Made by a program: the position numbers and the translations under genes
In this document: piece by piece, positions 1-12,200 of the stretch
How positions within the stretch are numbered: the stretch's first letter is position 1
How the letters are laid out: the number at the start of each line of letters is the position of its first letter
The notes under the pieces: generated by a model
Told to the model about the DNA's origin: nothing
Seen by the model: the letters and a program-made list of their open reading frames with translations, nothing else
Database searches by the model: none
Source of the DNA: Opisthocomus hoazin
Taxonomy: Eukaryota; Chordata; Aves; Opisthocomiformes; Opisthocomidae
Direction of reading: 5' to 3'
DNA length: 64,000 nucleotides
Assembly: GCF_030867145.1 (NCBI RefSeq)
Contig: NC_134414.1
Coordinates: 69,632,814-69,696,813, forward strand

Positions 1-1725
1 AGCTGGGAGTGGGAAAGTGAGCTGGGGAGAGAAGCAGGGAAGAAGAGCGAAAGAAGATGGCAAAAGGCGGTCCAACGGTGAGTCTGATTTGGAGAGAGGT
101 GTGTAGGAGCTGTGTAGAGTGACCACTGGGTAGGAGGATAACAGGCACGGAAACATGCTGTTTGCATAGGGAGGATTGCCTACAGCGTGCTCTTTTTCAG
201 AACTAGAAACTGAGCCCAGAGGACATGTCTGTGCGGCATGTGGCAAAATACATCGTCCTATTCCATGCTGGTCTAATCAGCTGCCTGAATAGCCATTATG
301 GGCTCACTGTTGCTATCAGCTTTTTCATTAGATGACACAACAGAAACCTAGGGAGCCATGATTTTGAACACTGCATAGTAAATCCCAGATCAGAACCCAG
401 TATTATTGTGTCTGATTAGACATCTATGGGAAAGGGGCTGCTTTTCCCTGTGTTTTACCTGCTTATCTTTAGGTAAAAAAACCTTACGTCTTTTAAAGAA
501 TACTAAGCTTGCAAAGTCAATTCAAAGGTTGAGAAAGACCAGAACTAATACTGTCCATGTAGTCCGATTTTTACAATGTCTTTAATTACAGGATCACATA
601 TCATCTTCTGCAGAGCCCGTGTCTCAGTCAAGATGGACATGATATGTGGATGAACCGGGCTGTGTGGGGATTGAGTTATGGTGCCATTACTGTCTGAGTG
701 TGGATTCAGGGCACCCTGATTGCAAAGCAAAGTACACGCATTTAATACACTTGCTCTGGAAGCTTAAAGATACTCAGTGATGAAGGTTAAAGGGTGAAGA
801 ATAAGCCAGCAGTGTATAGTAGATACGTTTACTTAACAGCAAATATTCCCATATTTGAATTATATTAATGGTGTATGTTTCAGTTTTGTTTACGGGCCAC
901 CTTCCTAACCATCATTAACTGTCTCATTTCCAGAATCGTGCCAGCAATTGTTCCTGTGGAGAGTTTTTAGGAGGATATCCCTATATACACAATAGCAAAT
1001 GTCCATTAAGTCACTAATTGATAAGAGTTCTATCCAAATTGCTGATTTCTCTCAAATGAACTGTTTTACCTAAAAGATCCAGAAACCTTTACCCAAGACC
1101 TGCATGTATAAAACACATTTTCTTTTCATTTGAAATGGAGTACTGAACTCCAGGAGCTGAGTTCAGCTTCCAGTTATCTTTTTTAAATTAAAAGAAATCA
1201 CAAAATAAAAGAAGACCCAGAAAGAGCATAGAAATTAATGCCTATTTTCTGTCCCTTTCTACCCATCCGGTTGTATTCATAACTACAGCTGGTACAGGGC
1301 CCAAATAAATGTTGCTGCAGAGTAATGTATCCATTTTAGTGGAGTAGCTTGTGTGATTTCTCATAAATGCTTTACAATAATGACAGCCACAGCTCGGAAG
1401 CTATCATAGTCTTTTTCCCTGGAGAGCAATATGTGAACCATACTTCGTGTTTAACCTTTTCTGAGAGGGCAAACGAAGCAGGAGTCAGGCATAATCAAGA
1501 GCTAGAGGGGGGAAACTATGTAATCAAACATGTTTTTCAAAACGCCATTCAAATTGTTTGTTCTGGTTTGTTTCGATGGGTCCTTTTCTTGGTTTGGGGG
1601 GGGTCAAGGGGGTTGGAGAGAGGAGCGCTAGTTGTAAAAACACTTCCTGAGTGATCCAAAAAAATAAAGCTTTTCCACATCAATTTCCATATTGACCAGA
1701 CAGTTACCTCACTCGACTGAATCAG
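1..1725. other. unique non-coding stretch
   Basis: No gene, RNA gene or dispersed repeat recognised. The first ~130 bases are purine-rich on the plus strand (runs of GGGA, GAAGA and similar). The remainder is ordinary AT-rich vertebrate sequence with scattered short open frames below 100 codons and no recognisable domain. Confidence 0.6.
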
Positions 1726-1746
1726 GGACCTTCCTTGGGAAGGTCC
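1726..1746. repeat. perfect short hairpin (9-bp stem, 3-nt loop)
   Basis: GGACCTTCC at 1726-1734 is followed by a 3-base loop and by GGAAGGTCC at 1738-1746, a perfect inverted repeat that G:T and A:T pairs could extend by two positions. It sits just before a CpG-rich patch. There is no flanking pattern of a transposon terminal repeat, and a function is not shown by the sequence. Confidence 0.6.
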
Positions 1747-1754
1747 TTTCTCCA

Positions 1755-1945
1755 CGCAGGTCAAAGTGAGCGTGTCAGTTGTGTGCGGGCACACGCCCTC
1801 CACCTGCGTGTGTCCGCGGCGCTACAGCAAGCTGGGGATCTGCTCGTGAACCCGGCCTTGCAACAGCGAAATCTTCGGTAGCTCTCGTAACTGATTTCCG
1901 TGCACGTAAGGTGAAACCACTCGTAAGTACGCAAAACACCCAAGG
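1755..1945. promoter_or_regulatory. short CpG-rich patch
   Basis: About 190 bases have many CpG dinucleotides (for example CCGCGGCGCT near 1815, and CTCGTG, TTCGG, CTCGTA and TACGC motifs), unlike the CpG-poor flanks. Such a patch may be a small CpG island, an unmethylated regulatory element or a young GC-rich insertion. No TATA box, exon or known repeat is recognised in it, so a regulatory role is inference only. Confidence 0.25.
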
Positions 1946-1946
1946 A

Positions 1947-4442
1947 CATCTCTAAACTTCAAAGAGCTCAGCCCCTGAATAAGTGATCCTAGATTCATTT
2001 CTAGTATACTGTAGTATAGTATGTTAATGGCAGTCTGTCTTTAATGCTAAGGAGCAATACGAGTTTCTAATCTCAGTACAGATCCTTTATTCACTCACTA
2101 CTGAGCGTGAGCCTTTGTGTCTGGAACAAAGTGTCGCTGCAGCAGCCAGATACATGCGAAAGACCTTTGTGCTATAATGGCCTCTGCTAGGGTGTTTTAC
2201 CCTCTCAAAAACAAGAGCTATTCCTACATCTTTAGCATGTTAGAAATACATATCTCACATCTAACTTGACATTAAAATTGTTGTAGTCGTTGTACTGGGG
2301 GGGATGTTTTTTTTTTTCCTTAAGTGCTAGGGAGGTAAATGAGAACATAATTACATTGTCAAAGTCAATAATAGCAAGCAGCGTCTGTCAGGTCTTGCTG
2401 TGCTCAGCACTGTTTCACAGGAACTGCTGGGGAGCTCTTCCGCCACCAATCCATTTGGCTCCATTTAAGAACCGAGCACAGGAAGGTAGTTATTGTACAA
2501 GATTAGTTTCCTGTATGCTGCAAATTGGCAGGAGCAGAAAAATACAGGATGAATTTATTAGCTTGCAAGGTCAGCTAATAAAAAGAAAACTATGTAACTT
2601 GGACTGTTGTTTACTTAAGTCGGATTGCTTGTTAGACTTCATGCAAAATTTAAACTACTTAACTCTTGCATTTCCAGCCTGCAAAATCATCACAGGAAAA
2701 AAAACAAAAAAAGTTTTAATATAAAATCTAATCTAGGTGTTCATATTCAAGGAATTTCACAGGGTTATGATACCCTGCTCTTTAAAAAAATCTGTACTAG
2801 TAATACAGACCTTGAGATTGACAGGCAACCGTACCTGTTACATTTTGTTACTGCTGTAGAAGGAATATGATGCTAAAGATGATCCTACAATATTTCATTT
2901 GTGCAATGAGCAGTAGTATCAAGTTGTATATTTGAGAGAGATTGCTGTTGCTAATGAGATTGAGATTTTGGCCTAAAACCCATTTTTAATTGAAGTTCAA
3001 GGGAAAAACCCATAATTTTCAGACAAAAGATTGTATTCGAAGATTATAATAGCATTGTGGTGTTCCAGGGGAACGATATATGATGTAAATTTAACTTATC
3101 GGTGTCTTTTCTTGCCACAGACTGTAAATGGACTATAATAAAAGTGTGCCACTGTTTCAGAAACAAAGTAACTCTGTGCTTCAAACAGCAGATAACTGGG
3201 GTTAGATCAGTTTGAGTTTTCTCCAGAATCTGAGCATACATACACACACACTCACTCAATCACACAAATAGAAAACTGGATAAAAAGAGAGATTTTAAAC
3301 TCTGTTGTAATACCTGTACAATGAATTTATTCTAGATTAGCAGTCAGAAATTCCAAGTACTTAAATTGTCTAACTGGATTTTTTTAATGCTCCTAAACAT
3401 GTTAGGTAGCCATAGCAGCTAAGTGCCCAGTTTATTTCAAAGCACTTTGAAGTACATGAGGCACCTATTCACATCATTCCTAGGGGTGAAATTTCCTAGG
3501 GGAAAGATTTAGACTGAAGCCTTTAGGCACACTAAGGTGAGCACTTTTCAGCGGCCCAGCGTCTCACCTGTGCTTCTTACTGAGGCGTTGTTTCACCTGC
3601 ACTGTGTGTAGGAGGACACCAGAAATTAAACCTTCCACACATCCAAGGAAGAATCAGCAAGTGCTTCTGAAGAGCACAAAATGGAAATACAATCTGCCTT
3701 AGTAAACCACTGACTTCTTGCTGCTGGTTATAAGGTGGAAGAATGAGACACCTTACCTGCCTCCCTTGTCCGAGTCCTCATCCAGCGATCAGCACTCACA
3801 CCTGTCCCTTGTAAAGAAGTAGCTCAGTGTCTCTACCCCCTCCGCCTAGTACAGGCATATGTCTCTCTGCATGTCATGGATGCATCCCTGGAAAGGGCAG
3901 TGGTTAGAGTTTTGACAGACAGAAAATCCTCTTCTGTTTTTTTTTTTCCAATAAGACAGTAATATCAGCAATGCATGCAGGAACTTAATACACAGTTGAA
4001 ATACACATGTGGTGGAGAGGCAAGATCAGGATCATCAAGACAGTCAACTGTCAACTCCATACCAACACAAGAGTTGTTAGAGATGCTGGTTTGTGGTGAC
4101 CAGCTTTGTGGTGGCCAGAGGTGCTCACTGCTTGTTTAATGAAAAGACAAGGCACAACTGCTTGCAGGCCTAAAATGTTGACTGGCAGAAGCCTTAACAG
4201 CATGAGATCAACTTTTGCTATGCCCTGGTGATATTGTTCAACTGATCTTGCATCAGATGGCTGTTCAGAAAGGTCTCTCGAGCCACTGCACCTGTGACAC
4301 CAGACACCCAAAGTCAGTCTTCAAGAGCAATCATTTTCTTTGCCTCCTTCTAAATAGAACCATGCAAGCAGTTCCTTGTCTACCTCAGAAGCTCACTGCT
4401 CATCAGATTCAATTAAGTCAACGACAGCTGAAGGATGGAAAA
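1947..4442. other. unique non-coding stretch
   Basis: AT-rich unique sequence. It holds T- and A-runs near 2307-2317 and 2698-2712 and a small CA-rich tract at 3240-3262. The longest open frame, 2290-2724 plus strand (144 codons), has no recognisable motif and a composition consistent with chance. No gene is supported. Confidence 0.55.
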
Positions 4443-5092
4443 ATAGAATCATAGAATCATAAAGGTTGTACAAGACCTCTAAGATCATCAAGTCCAGCTA
4501 TCAACCCAACAACACCATTCCTACTAAACCATGTCCTGAAGTGCCATATCTACACATTTTTTTAAACACCTCCAGGGATGGAGACTCAACCAGCTCCCTG
4601 GGCAGCCTGTTCCAATGTCTGACCAATCCTTCAGGAAAAAAATTTTTCCTAATATCTAATCTAAACATCCCCTGACGCAACTTGAGACCATTGCCTCTCG
4701 TCCTATCACTAGTTACCTGGGAGAAGAGATCAACACCCACCTCACTACAGCCTCCTTTCACTTAGTTTTAGAGAGCAAGAAGGTCCCCCCTCAGCCTCCT
4801 CTTCTCCAGACTAAACAGCCCCAGCTCCCTCAGATGCTCCTCATAAGACTTGTTCTCTAGACCCCTCATCAGCCTCGTTGCGCTTCTCTGGACATTCTCC
4901 AGCACCTCAATCTCTTTCTTGTAGTGAGGGGCCCAAAACTGAACACAGCACTCGTGGTGTGGCCTCACCAGTGCCGAGTACAGGGACACGATCACCTCCC
5001 TACTCCTGCTGGCCATTCTGTTCCTGATACAAACCAGGATGCCATTGGCCTTCTTGGCCACCTGGGCACACTTCTGGCTTGTGTTCAGCTGG
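4443..5092 (-). mobile_element. CR1 LINE, 5'-truncated, 3' end of ORF2 and 3'UTR
   Basis: A CR1 non-LTR retrotransposon in minus orientation. Its 3' end is the ATAGAATCATAGAATCAT tail at 4443-4460, the reverse complement of the CR1 octamer-type terminus. Minus-strand translation from 5061 gives the C-terminal part of the ORF2 reverse-transcriptase protein: [19 protein letters not shown], then [11 protein letters not shown] and [16 protein letters not shown]. In the same frame after two stop codons (4768-4770 and 4762-4764) it gives [28 protein letters not shown] and [21 protein letters not shown]. The copy is 5'-truncated, as is usual for CR1 because reverse transcription often stops early, and the stops show it is dead. 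The 5' boundary near 5092 is approximate. Confidence 0.95.
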
Positions 5093-8049
5093 AAATGGAG
5101 ATGGTACTTACTCCCAGGAAAATGTCTGGTTTTGGTTTTCTGTATTGTTTTGGTGCTAATGTCCAGAAAGCAGAGGCTGGTAGCCTGGTTTTACCCTTTC
5201 CCACTGAAACTCTTTGCCTGCTCTGCCTTAGTCTCGCTTTCTTGGCTACAGGGTGCCCCAGCTTTCCATCTTGAAAGACAGATCGGTGTGCTCTGGGTCC
5301 TGTTATAACACCCTTAGGAAAAAAAAACAGTTTTGTGAAATGCAGGAGGACAAAGGCACAAATTCCTCTGTTCTGTTTGAACACACTCCTTCTAGGCTGA
5401 CTGCCCACAGCTGACGAAGGCACATAGTCTTCCTCTAAGGCAAATGTGCAGAATCATTTTCCAGGCAGCCTTGTTCAGCTTTACTGTCGAGCCACATGCA
5501 GAGGAGCTTCTGTGTGCCCAGGCACAGGGACATGCTGTGGCTGTGCCCTAACCTCGTACCCAAATACTGCCCAGCTCGTGGGGATGCCAGCCCGCACTCA
5601 GGTGAAGAAAACCCAGGCAGGAGCCACGTCATCAGGGAAACAGGACTTTGAGCCCGAGGGTGGGATCCAGACATCTTAGACTGGGACGGGAATTGACTTC
5701 ATCTTCTTTCCAGCACTGCCCTGTTCCCCGTAGACCCCTCCTGCACTCCCACGGAGGCAAGGCAATGGGGCGGTTATTTTCCATCCATCCAGTCTAAGCC
5801 CGGGTACCTAGCAATTGGGTGGCAAGGGCCAGTGAGAGAGTAAAGAAGGCACTGTTCTCACTACTGCTTACGCATTTCTTAATTAAACATCATCAGAAAA
5901 AGAGCAGCAGGAGCAGGGGAAAGCACCCAGGCCCTTCCTCCTCCCAGAGGAGCACCTTCATGGCTACAGTCTCAGATGCCTTCTTGTTTGTTAACCTTTC
6001 CCTTTGGCTCCTACAGTGCTGGGCTGCCTCAAACCTGAAGCCCCAGCCATGCCTCATGCACTTTGTGTGCCCATCCTTTATGATTTAGTCGTGAATACTT
6101 TGACAGGCAGTTTCAGGTTTGCTGATCTCCTGCGGCAAATGAATCAGAGCTGGAGTGGAATGCAAGTCTGTGGAAATAAGTCACCTAAAATGCAGTTTCC
6201 TGAATTGTCTCAAGCCATCTCTAAAAAAGGCAAGGAAGACAAATGCAAACTCTTTTGACAGTGAGAAGTGCAATGATGTACAGCATCAGATAGGGAGGCT
6301 AGAGCAATTTGCAGCACACAAGACTTCAGTGCTCAGTCGCTATTGTCTACAGTCAGCACACGCAAATGCTGTGCCCTTAGCACTATCACGCTGCAAAACT
6401 AGAGATTAAATGTAATGGTGTCAGAACCAAACACTGACCCAGGGTTTCAAACTGTTCCTCAGACCAAAAGCACCAGCCACACAGTGTTTCTCATGGCTAA
6501 TCAGCAACTACCTTAAGTCAGGATCCAGAGACTACAGTCTTCAGCAAAATGCAGCTTTTCCTTGTCCAAGTCATCTCTAGGAAAGGCAAAAAAAAAAAAA
6601 AGGAGAGAGAGAAATACTGTTGGCTGGCACATAGATGCCATAGATCAGATGCAAAATTCACTGATGTAGTAAAATAATTCACCAATGCCAGTTTATTCTA
6701 CCTGATGATCTGGACTTAGTTTCTGGGATGTCCAATGTCTTCTGGAAGATTTTAAGTGAGTCACAATGTGTCAAGAAGATTTCATCAGAAGGGATTTGGG
6801 GGGTTATATTTTTAATGTAAACTAAGCAGATTTAGGGGCTTTGGTCAAGAAATCAGAGGTAACTTTCATTTTCACTCTGGGTCACACTGGGAGGAATATT
6901 GAAGAGTGTTTTTCAAATGTTGGTTCTGAGCCGGAAAGCTCTTACTGATGTACACAGTCCTGCTCACTGAGGTTCCCCACCAAAATAAATGAAAACACTC
7001 ATTTGAGAGCTACCTCTCAGAACAAGAGTTGCCCTCAGCCTGCTGACTGCCAGAGCTGCGTGGTTGTAGCCTGGAAGGCAGGAGGGCAGGTGCCTCTGCC
7101 TGTTCCTCTCCATCCCACAAAGCGGGAGCCTTGGAGCAGGACGGGAGTGAGCAAGTGTGCTCTTCTTTCCCCCATTCTCTCCCAGAGGGAAGGGAGTTGT
7201 CATCTTGAAACCCTACCGTAGTGACCCACTGAGGCATATAGGATTTTAACCTGTAATTTAATCTGGGTCATGCCTAACAATGTAGCCGAGCTAGTCTATG
7301 GCAGGAAGCAGGATAGGTCTTCCTTGAGCCACTGCGTGCAACAAAGTGATTCTCTATTTAGGTGAGAGGAATTCTCATAAGTCTGCCTCCATCGGAGAGG
7401 AGAATCACAAAAGAAGTGGTCTTGCCCGGTCTCCAGGATGGTCAAGTAATTGTGAGCAAGCCATGATGTGATGGTGAGCAAGCAAGATAAGCAGGAAAGG
7501 GTTTGTGTTCACCTGAATGAGCACTGCACAAATTTTTTCTACTTTTTAGTTATCTTGGTCCTTACAACTAATCAAGTGACAATGCAAGCTCTGAGGGAGT
7601 AAGAATTTGATTCAATTTTTAATCCTAACACAACCTGCCTTTTAAATTACAAACTAAATCCAAGTTTTATCAATCTCTGGCCCACAGTCTAGCTAAGATT
7701 TTTCACATTCCTTTGCTAGCCAGTTTAATTAGAATTTTCAGGCTTTCATGTTCAAAGTGTCCACTTTGAACTGATGGGGTCAGCAGAGTTCAAAGGAAAG
7801 GTTGAAAGACTCCGAAGTCTGAAACAGAAACGAGCTCCAAGCCTTGTCCCAGCTTCACAAATGCTGAGAAAGTCTGGATCTGGAGGTATAGATTGCAGTT
7901 TGAGTTCATAGGCAGAAAGGAAAGTTATGTTTGTCAAGCCACGGGGCACCTGCACTTGTTCTGAAGCTGATCAACCTTCTCACAAATCCTGAGCCAACAG
8001 AGCTGCTCCAGAGATATTTAGTCTGGAAAAGAGAATATAGCTACAAAAT
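5093..8049. other. unique non-coding stretch between CR1 copies
   Basis: No gene recognised. Overlapping short open frames near 5.1-5.7 kb and 7.0-7.2 kb occur on both strands in moderately GC-rich DNA and have no domain signature. A 43-46-bp stretch at 6187-6232 resembles 6546-6588, and the second copy runs into a poly-A tract that ends near 6600. The rest looks unique. Confidence 0.5.
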
Positions 8050-8190
8050 AACAGAATCACAGAATGTTCGGGGTTGGAAGGGACCTCTGTGGGTCATCCA
8101 GTCCAACCCCCCCGCCAAAGCAGGGTCACCTACAGCAGGCTGCACAAGACCTCGTCCAGGAGGGTCTTGAATATCTCCAGAGAAGACTGC
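8050..8190 (-). mobile_element. CR1 LINE 3'-end fragment
   Basis: A short CR1 copy in minus orientation. It begins with the tail ACAGAATCACAGAATG, followed by GGGTTGGAAGGGACC and the CATCCAGTCCAACCCCCC block typical of CR1 3'UTRs. Minus-strand translation further in reads LEIFKTLLDEVLCSLL and a stop, the very end of ORF2. The diagnostic block GGTCACCTACAGCAGGCTGC is shared with the copy at 19690-20350, so both probably belong to one CR1 subfamily. It is heavily 5'-truncated, and similarity fades near 8190. Confidence 0.93.
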
Positions 8191-9093
8191 TCTCTTGCTT
8201 GCTTAGTCCACCACTATGCTGAAGATTTACACCTAGAGAATTTTGTTAGCACTACTGAGGTACGCATATTAATGAGCGGAAGCTTGACTATAAAGGGTCA
8301 TGCCAGGCATCATATGTAAGAAATACCAGTGCTGTCTTCATGTCTGTAATTATGACTTGTCACATTTCCCACAAAAAAAAAAAAAACATAAAAAATTATA
8401 AGAAATCATTAAAAAACAGATTATAAATACAAAAATTAGGCTTTACAATGTAGTGCATGTTCAGTGACCTGTTTGCACATACCTACCCAAATTGCTACAA
8501 GTTGCCTGTCTGGTTTTGAAATTCCTTATGTTTATAGAGTAATAAGGAGCATGATAAATTCAGGTGACAGCATTTCTAGTATTATTCAAAGAATAAAATA
8601 TAAACATTTATTCCTACCCACCAGTGCAGAAACACAGAGCTAAATGAATAAAAGAATGAATACAGACACTATAAAAAACACTTTTCCCTCCAGGCGAGGT
8701 TTGATGTCTGGTTAAACTGTTCTGCATGAAGCCCATCACCGGCAGCCCTGCACACTCTGCATAGGAAGAAAACACTCTCCCAGTCCCAGCAAAGAGGGGG
8801 CTGAACCATACCAACAGGGTCTGAGTCACCACCCAAGACAGTCAGATCTGTGAGTTTTTTCGCCCGTTCCCAGTTTACAATTCCCTGCCAACTAGAAGTG
8901 GATATACCTCATGTTTTCCCTGAACCAGAGTATATGAAGCAAAGTACAAAGTGCCATTGGTACATAAAGACCAATATGTTACATCAACATATGCTTTCTG
9001 TAAACACTGATGTAGCAGCAAATGTTACAGTGGAATAGTAGAGCTACACCCCAGAGCTGGGGCCAGAGAAAGTTTAGCCAGAATCATTTTATG
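8191..9093. other. unique non-coding stretch
   Basis: AT-rich sequence with a poly-A tract near 8372-8385 and no recognised gene or repeat. Confidence 0.5.
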
Positions 9094-9254
9094 CCCCATC
9101 CCTGGAAACATTCAAGGCCAGGTTGGATGGCGCTCTGAGCAACCTGATCTAGTGGTAGATGTCTCTGCTTATTGCAGGGGGGTTGGACTAGATGACCTTT
9201 AAAGGTCGCTTCCAACCCCAACTATTCTATGATTCTATTCTGCAATTCTATGAT
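9094..9254 (+). mobile_element. CR1 LINE 3'-end fragment, plus orientation
   Basis: The only plus-strand CR1 copy in the window. Translation from about 9099 reads [18 protein letters not shown] and a stop, the ORF2 C-terminus. The 3'UTR block GGTTGGACTAGATGACCTTT and a tail ATTCTATGATTCTATTCTGC follow, with a further ATTCTATGATT to 9254. The copy is only about 160 bp long, strongly 5'-truncated, and cannot be active. The left boundary is uncertain by roughly 10 bases. Confidence 0.95.
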
Positions 9255-12200
9255 TGTGCATATACTGAGGTATGCTCTTCACGGCATCAATATAAAACAC
9301 TTGTTGCTGCCGCAGGTGTTTACCTGGCTGGCGTCCAGTCTTACCTGGCTTAAGAACAAGAGAATAGCCATACTAAGGTCACCTATCTGGGAAAACACCC
9401 AGACAGTTGCAGCACTATTACTACCATCCCAGTTTTCCTGATCAAAGGGCGTGTAAACTCTCCCAGCTTGCGAGAAGTAGGACACTCAGAGGAACGCGGC
9501 TTTTGGCCCTGAAAACACACCCAGCAGCCAAAGCCCAGGGAAAGGAATCAAGCGGCTAAGGAAAGATGTTGATTGAAAGAGATGTTGAGGAATATCTGGA
9601 GCAGAGGAAGATTGGCAGAAGGGGAAGTAGAAAAACTCTTGTCACAGTCCAGACTAGTCACAAGAGACCAGTAAAAGGCAAGAGGAATAGATGTAAATGG
9701 TATGAGGGAAAGGACTATGATTTTCTCCCTTTGGATCTATTACCGTCCTCTTCTTTCCTGTGTCCCTTTTTTTTCTATTTTTTTTTTTCAATAGATTGTT
9801 TTATGGATGCAATGTCACAGATGTAAATTTACATCAAAAGCCAAACAAAAACAAGGTTTCAGTAACTGCAAAGCAATCTATCCTGCTCTGTGGAGGACTC
9901 TTCAGCAAGCTGGCCCCTAAAAATACTACAGAGAGCTGTGACTCATGCTCACAAGCACTGGCTGATCAATGGAAACTTTGAGGAGTCTTTTGTAGGTATT
10001 TGTGTATGAGAACATGCACATAAGAGAGACAAAGAGCAGGAATGTGTTGCTATTAGATACCTCACTGTGTCCTGATGAATCCGATGTGTGAAGGTAGCAC
10101 TTATTCTGCCCTCCAGAAGACATGCTGTGTTATTCCTCTGGCACAATTGTTTTGGTCCTCTTATCAGAGCATATGTTAATAGCTTTATGCTACTTACATT
10201 GAGAGATGGAAATTGCTAAGAATTTCAAAGCTCTGTCAGGGAGGAAGTAAGAATGGTAGATGCCCCAGAAACACCCCACAGAGAGATTTAGCTCCTGGCT
10301 GCATTTTTACCTTTAGACTGTTTTTTTCAGGCACTTTTTATTTTCCCTCAACCTGCAGAGACACCTATTTTCAGTAACATCTTCCAGGGCAGAAAAAAAA
10401 ATGCTATTCGTTTTCACTTATGTTAATTAACTGAGACTAAAATCTGCTTCTGAAATAACATCAAATTAGTAGAGAAGAATAGCATATTAGCCTGAACACA
10501 TCAAAGTGCTGAATGAAGCTGCTCAGCTTCTGTAGTAAAGCAACTTTTATGCTTGCTTTGTAAATCACAATAAAGAAAAAGGTGATTTGTGCAGTACTTT
10601 TGGCAGCTTTTGTGTTTTCTGTCATATAGTTCACCTCTTGATTCCTCAGTCACAGAGTACTCTATTTGTAATATTAAAGCTTTTAGAATAATGAAATATG
10701 TATCAGGAAATATCAGTAAATACAATTAAACACTGTGCAGTTGCATTGGAGCACTTTCTCAGAGAATTAATGAAATAATGTGATCTGCAGTGGCATATTT
10801 CTTTCTGCCTTTTCTTTTCAGCATTTCATGCTTCTTGATCACCCACTGCAAAAATCATCCCCAGGAGGAAAAGAAAAAAATAAAAAGCTTCTTCAGAAAG
10901 TGATGAATTTGTGAGACATTATAACCCCTCTGAGACATTTCATGGACGTGTGTTTAGGAACACAGTACAGGCTGACAGCATCAGCTGGTGCAATATGGAA
11001 AAAATAGTTAACAATCCCAGTTCTGCCAGGATTTTGGACAAATTGGGAGGCATATGAATGCTGTGCAAGAGCATTGCCTGTGACTGCAGTGTAGTGCAGT
11101 GCAGATAGAACAACCTCACATGCAGCTTCCTTGCATGGATTACTTCTCAGAGCAGAGTAGACTTCATTAGCTGAGGAAAACAGTTCACTTCTCAGGTAGC
11201 CTGTAGTGTCTAGTCCCTTAGTTGTCCTTCACAGTCTCCTGGTTTGGCTTTGTTTTTGAGGGCGTGAGGGGAGAGAAAATCCACCCTGTTGAAAGGCAAA
11301 AAATGGGGTGAATTGCTGCGGTCATGCTATTTTACCAGAAATCTTCTCTGACCAGGGTCAGCAGCAGGAGCAATTTGCTCTCTTTTAGGAAATGCCTACA
11401 TAAACAATCAAATGAACCCCACTGGGGCCCAATTCAGACAGTTGTGAGTTTGATTTGCTGTCCATATTATTCGACGCAAGAAAGCAAATGCCACTTCAGG
11501 AAGTGCTACAGCGGAGGGATGGGAAAGAAGTGGAAAGAGAGCGGCTGCAGACATACCCTCAGGTAAATCTGCACCTGATAACTGATCTCCACCTATAAAA
11601 ATCCATGTGTACTACATGCTCAACAGCATAAATCCGTGACACCACTGCGTTGTGGAAGCTCCATTTAACTCCACGCCATCCCCCGATAAACGATGAGGTG
11701 GCCCAGGAAGGCTGGCAGAAGGGAGCCAGGGACTAGCAAGATTGGCGAAAGGCGGCTCTGCAAGCAGGAATTCAGTTGCCTGTGACCTCTCAGCCTGTTA
11801 AAGAGGCAGAAGAATATGATAGGAGTCTTAGGAGACAAGAGTGGCATAGAGGATTGAGGAGGGAATGTTCTAGTGCAAAAGCCGTTATTTCTTCAAAACA
11901 AGTGAGACTGGTATTTTTTTTATGTGGAGCATAATTAATTTATGGGAGTTTTGACTACTGCAGGATGGTAGAAAGCCAAAAACATACATAGATTTAAAGC
12001 TAACTTTGCAGACTCACAGAAGGAAAATCCATTGTGAGCTACTAAAAGGCAAGATACCACCTTTGTGCCAGGTGGACCCTAGCCCACTGCTGTTGAACTA
12101 AAGACCGTCCATTATACTCCTCGTGTGCTTATACCCTTCCCTCATCATCCATTACTGGACTGTGTCAGAGAGGGGATAGGAAGCCTACCAGACCCCCATG

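Noticed and set aside
4924..5308. Plus-strand frames of 116 and 89 codons
   Set aside because: They are antisense to the CR1 ORF2 remnant on minus and its flank; the minus-strand CR1 explains the openness.
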